Below are positions 61,241 to 64,000 of a stretch of DNA of 64,000 bases, piece by piece. The position numbers and the translations under genes are program-made. The DNA comes from Clostridiales bacterium (GTDB taxonomy: Bacteria; Bacillota; Clostridia; Lachnospirales; Lachnospiraceae), in contig JAGZJZ010000034.1 of the NCBI GenBank assembly GCA_018365455.1, positions 4,523-68,522 of the forward strand, in the 5' to 3' direction. Positions within the stretch are counted from its first letter, which is position 1, and the number at the start of each line of letters is the position of its first letter. Under the pieces are notes generated by a model. That model did not search any database. It saw nothing but the letters and a program-made list of their open reading frames with translations, and was not told the DNA's origin.

Positions 61241-63044
61241 TTATTCTGTACCAAAGGTGTGGAGCGCCTGGGTATACCGCCCCTTAAAATGTCCGACGGC
61301 CCCATGGGAGTGCGCAATGAATTTGAAAAGGATAAATGGATTGCGGTGGGGAATTCAGATGATTATGTGACCTATCTGCCCAGCAACAGTGCCCTTTCGT
61401 CCACCTGGAACCGTGAGCTTGCTTACCGTATGGGACAGGTGCTGGGGGAGGAAGCCAGAGGCAGGGGAAAAGACGTGATTCTGGCTCCCGGCATCAATAT
61501 AAAGAGAAGCCCCCTCTGCGGCAGAAATTTTGAATATATGAGCGAAGACCCCTATCTGACAAAGGAAGAGGCGGTGCCGCTTATACAGGGGATTCAGGAG
61601 TCTGATGTGGCGGCATGCGTAAAGCATTTTGCGTTAAACAATCAGGAGACGGAAAGACTCTGGGTAGATGTGGAAATCGGGGAGCGGCCTCTGCGGGAAA
61701 TCTATCTTCCGGCATTTTATGATGCGGTAAAACGAGGCGGCGCGTACTCACTGATGGGAGCATATAACAAGGTCCGGGGCGAACATTGCTGCCAGAGCCA
61801 CTACCTTTTGGATGAGATCTTAAGAGAGGAATGGAAGTATGACGGAACCGTGATCTCTGACTGGGGAGCTGTTCATGATACAGCAGAAGCTGCAATGACC
61901 AGCCTTGATATAGAAATGTCAGTCACGGATAATTTCGATGAATACTGTCTTGCCAATCCTTTGTATCAAGAAATACAGGAGGGAAGGATTGCAGAATCTT
62001 TCATAGACAGTAAAGTAAGGCGGATTCTCAGGATGATGGAGCGCCTGCACATGCTGGGCGGAGAGAGAAAAAGCGGGTGCTATCATACACCCGGACACCA
62101 AAGAAGAGCCTGGAGAAGTCAACTGGCAGGAAGCCAGCCTGAATGCCGGTAATGGGACAAAAGATAACCTTGCAAAAGATTCCGCCCTGCAGGAGAAAAG
62201 AAACAAACTGCGAAAAGAGGCAGTAGAAGCAGCTTCGGAGTATGAGGAGGTTCTGTTTATCGGAGGACTGAATCACGATTATGACGTGGAAGGATATGAC
62301 AGAGAAGATATGATTCTCCCCTACGGACAGGATGAGGTGATTCGACAGGTGTTAAAAGCCAATCCCAATACGGTGGTAATACTAAGCGCCGGTGCTCCTG
62401 TGGAAATGAAATCCTGGGTCAATGAGGCAAAAGCACTGGTCTGGAACTGGTATGCCGGTATGGAGGGGGGAACCGCCCTGGCTGAAGTACTTCTTGGAGA
62501 GGTAAACCCATCCGGCAGGCTTCCGGAAACTTTTCCCAAAACCCACCTGGATTGTCCGGCAACCCGCCTTGGAGAATTTCCCGGGAAGGAAAAGGTCTGT
62601 TACCGGGAAGGCATTTATGTGGGGTACCGCTATTATGATACTTATGAGATCGAACCCCAATTCTGTTTTGGCTATGGATTGTCCTACACAGAATTCACCT
62701 GCGGCAATCTGGAGATCAGTGACAATAGCAGCGCTTTTCCGGTGTCTGTCTCCCTGGACGTTAAAAACACCGGAGAAAAATCCGGAAAAGAAGTGGTGCA
62801 GTTATATGTGCGTTGCCTGGAACCAAAGGCAGAGAGACCGTACCAGGAATTAAAAGGATATGAAAAGGTATTATTAGATCCGGGTGAAGAGAAGCGGATA
62901 TGCTTTTTGCTGGATGAAAGCAGTTTTCATTACTATGATGAAAAACAGGGGGATTTTTGTATCGAACCGGGCAGATATGAGATTTGTATTGGGAAATCTT
63001 CAAGAGATATTTGTCAGAAAAAAGAGATAAACATAGTAATTTGA
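61241..63044 (+). pseudogene. Glycoside hydrolase family 3 beta-glucosidase, frameshifted and truncated
   Basis: The first segment (61241-62150) begins inside the family, at CTKGVERLGIPPLKMSDGP, and includes KHFALNNQETER and the nucleophile Asp in VISDWGAV. After GCYHTPGHQ (about 62090) the frame ends; homology resumes in another frame by about 62230 (VLFIGGLNHDYDVEGYDRE) and runs to FGYGLSYTEF and the FnIII-like C-terminal domain. The central LLKN and glycine-rich part, usually over 100 residues, is largely missing. So there is a 5' truncation, a frameshift and an internal deletion. It is inactive unless sequencing errors are involved. Confidence 0.85.
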
Positions 63045-63113
63045 CAGATGCTATCGTCACCGAATATGGTCCCCGGAATAACATATAGTAAGAAACCAGA
63101 GAGGTAAATGCCA

Positions 63114-63464
63114 ATGCTTACTATAGATATAATAATTGTTATTTTGATCATAGTGATACTATTTGCAGTTATAAGCTTTATCCGTATCAGACGGATCAGA
63201 GCGGAAAGAAATAAGGCGGTAAAGGTAAAAGAACAGGCGGCTTTGGAAACAACACAGCCGAACAAACCGGGACCCTCCAGGCCCAATTGTTCCGTGTGCC
63301 CAAGAAAATGTACACCTAAGTATGTAGATTTCAATTGTCCCAACCTGCCAAAATGCAAGCTCTGCCCGGGTGTCCGGGTAGACAGAAATGGTAAGGAATG
63401 TAATCCCTATTGCCCGGTGAAATATCCGGATCAACCGGAAGATGTACAGGATAAATCTGAATAA
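63114..63464 (+). CDS. Small Cys-rich single-pass membrane protein
   Basis: About 116 residues: one N-terminal transmembrane helix (4-22), a basic stretch, then a Cys-rich tail with CSVCPRKC, CPNLPKCKLCPG and a final C-x3-C pair, enough for two zinc sites or disulfides. ATG 63114 is eight bases after GAGGT; ATG 63108 is the alternative. I recognise no family. It follows the GH3 remnant and precedes a terminator, so it is a single-gene unit. Confidence 0.6.
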   Translation: MLTIDIIIVILIIVILFAVISFIRIRRIRAERNKAVKVKEQAALETTQPNKPGPSRPNCSVCPRKCTPKYVDFNCPNLPKCKLCPGVRVDRNGKECNPYCPVKYPDQPEDVQDKSE

Positions 63465-63527
63465 AAAATACGCGCGGCAGTGTGACACACAGCTGTCAGA
63501 GCGTTATCTTCAATCGTAGGAGAATGG

Positions 63528-63556
63528 AAGGAACCCGTAAAAAGGTTCCTTCTTTT
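63528..63556 (+). terminator. Intrinsic terminator after the Cys-rich protein gene
   Basis: AAGGAACC (63528-63535) and GGTTCCTT (63544-63551) form an 8-bp stem followed by CTTTT. Confidence 0.75.
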
Positions 63557-63798
63557 GCATGTTCGCAGCTATACGCAATTTTACAGTGGAAATATGTGGC
63601 ATTGAGATTGGCCGTATCTTAGCGTATACTTAAACATGAGTTTAAGAGGGAGTAGCGGATAGGGGAGCTGTGGATTTGAATACAGTGGATAGGAAGAGTG
63701 GTTTTTTAGCAAAATTTGAGAAAACCTTGAGATTTATATTTTAAAATAGAGAAAACAATGAAATACCCATTACAGCGAACGCTTTATATTTGGGTTTC

Positions 63799-63841
63799 GC
63801 TGATTAAATACGCTTTGTAGATGTAGGTTGTGTACGGAAAG
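63799..63841 (-). repeat. Dispersed TTTCCGTACAC repeat, copy C
   Basis: On the minus strand this reads CTTTCCGTACAC at one end and TTAATCAGC at the other, the same length and ends as copy A at 45875-45917. It shares AAATACGCTTTGT with copy B. Confidence 0.6.
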
Positions 63842-64000
63842 ATGAGCGTGGGAAACTGGTATGGACTCCGTCAGCTGGCCGCAGAACTGGTATTTTCTAA
63901 CCTTTCCGAAGCACTTTTTGGCGGCACGCGGGCATTCACCGAGAAATCCTGATGCATTTCTCGGTTAGTGCCCGCTTAGTATCCGATGGGAGCCAGTCGA

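Larger units (their letters stand above)
63465..64000. other. Noncoding region at window end
   Basis: No gene is supported in the last 536 bases. Contents: the terminator at 63528-63556, a small palindrome CTTAAAC-N4-GTTTAAG near 63629-63646, the dispersed repeat copy C (63799-63841), and a two-part hairpin around 63918-63975 with outer arms GCGGGCA/TGCCCGC and inner arms CCGAGAAA/TTTCTCGG. Open frames are short and lack ribosome-binding sites. Confidence 0.55.

Noticed and set aside
61259..62152. Intact short GH3 enzyme
   Set aside because: It lacks the family N-terminus, ends in frameshifted sequence, and the C-terminal domain continues in another frame downstream.

Overview
The window looks like a chromosomal segment of a strictly anaerobic Clostridia member, most likely Lachnospiraceae. 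This is inferred from strong AGGAGG ribosome-binding sites, TTGACA/TATAAT-type promoters, paired YesM/YesN-type two-component systems, MsmX-dependent (ATPase-less) CUT1 sugar transporters and corrinoid methyl-transfer genes like those of acetogens. I see no rRNA, tRNA, CRISPR, insertion sequence or prophage gene.

Layout. 1-14024 (+): a 5'-truncated UroD-family methyltransferase-like gene, a ribose-type (CUT2) ABC transporter, a YesM/YesN-type sensor/regulator pair, a CUT1 transporter (binding protein and two permeases) and two more UroD-superfamily genes. 14160-16275: a DUF2284 Cys-rich protein and a convergent MATE exporter with an operator-dense promoter. 16538-24530: a divergent locus with a UroD enzyme and a hydantoinase/oxoprolinase-type ATPase on the minus strand, and DUF5714 - lipoyl carrier - CobW GTPase - lipoate ligase - UroD/thioredoxin fusion on the plus strand. 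24718-27500: an AIM24-family protein, an ECF sigma factor, a probable anti-sigma and a zinc-ribbon membrane protein. 27593-45727: a carbohydrate locus with a divergent sensor/regulator pair, a CUT1 transporter, a GH65 phosphorylase, a HAD phosphatase, two very large secreted multidomain proteins and a SurA-like exported protein. 45931-50507: a PocR/AraC regulator divergent from a corrinoid protein and a large corrinoid activator. 50550-60303: housekeeping and signalling genes (polysaccharide deacetylase, RarA, GGDEF/EAL, guanine deaminase, lipoprotein, K+/H+ antiporter, IMP dehydrogenase). 60493-63044: an island of gene remnants (YesL, LplB-like permease, GH3 glucosidase). 63114-64000: one small Cys-rich membrane protein, then noncoding DNA.

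How the genes may work together. Five UroD-superfamily proteins, one DxHxxG corrinoid protein and a reductive corrinoid activator suggest corrinoid-dependent demethylation. Three of the UroD genes sit inside sugar-type ABC transporter operons, so uptake and demethylation of methylated sugar- or polyol-like compounds is a reasonable hypothesis. The most intriguing unit is the 16.5-24.5 kb divergent locus, where a small lipoyl carrier with its own ligase sits beside a methyltransferase-like enzyme fused to a thioredoxin domain, a metallochaperone-type GTPase, DUF5714 and an ASKHA-type ATPase. I know of no characterised pathway with this combination. It is the best candidate here for an undescribed system.
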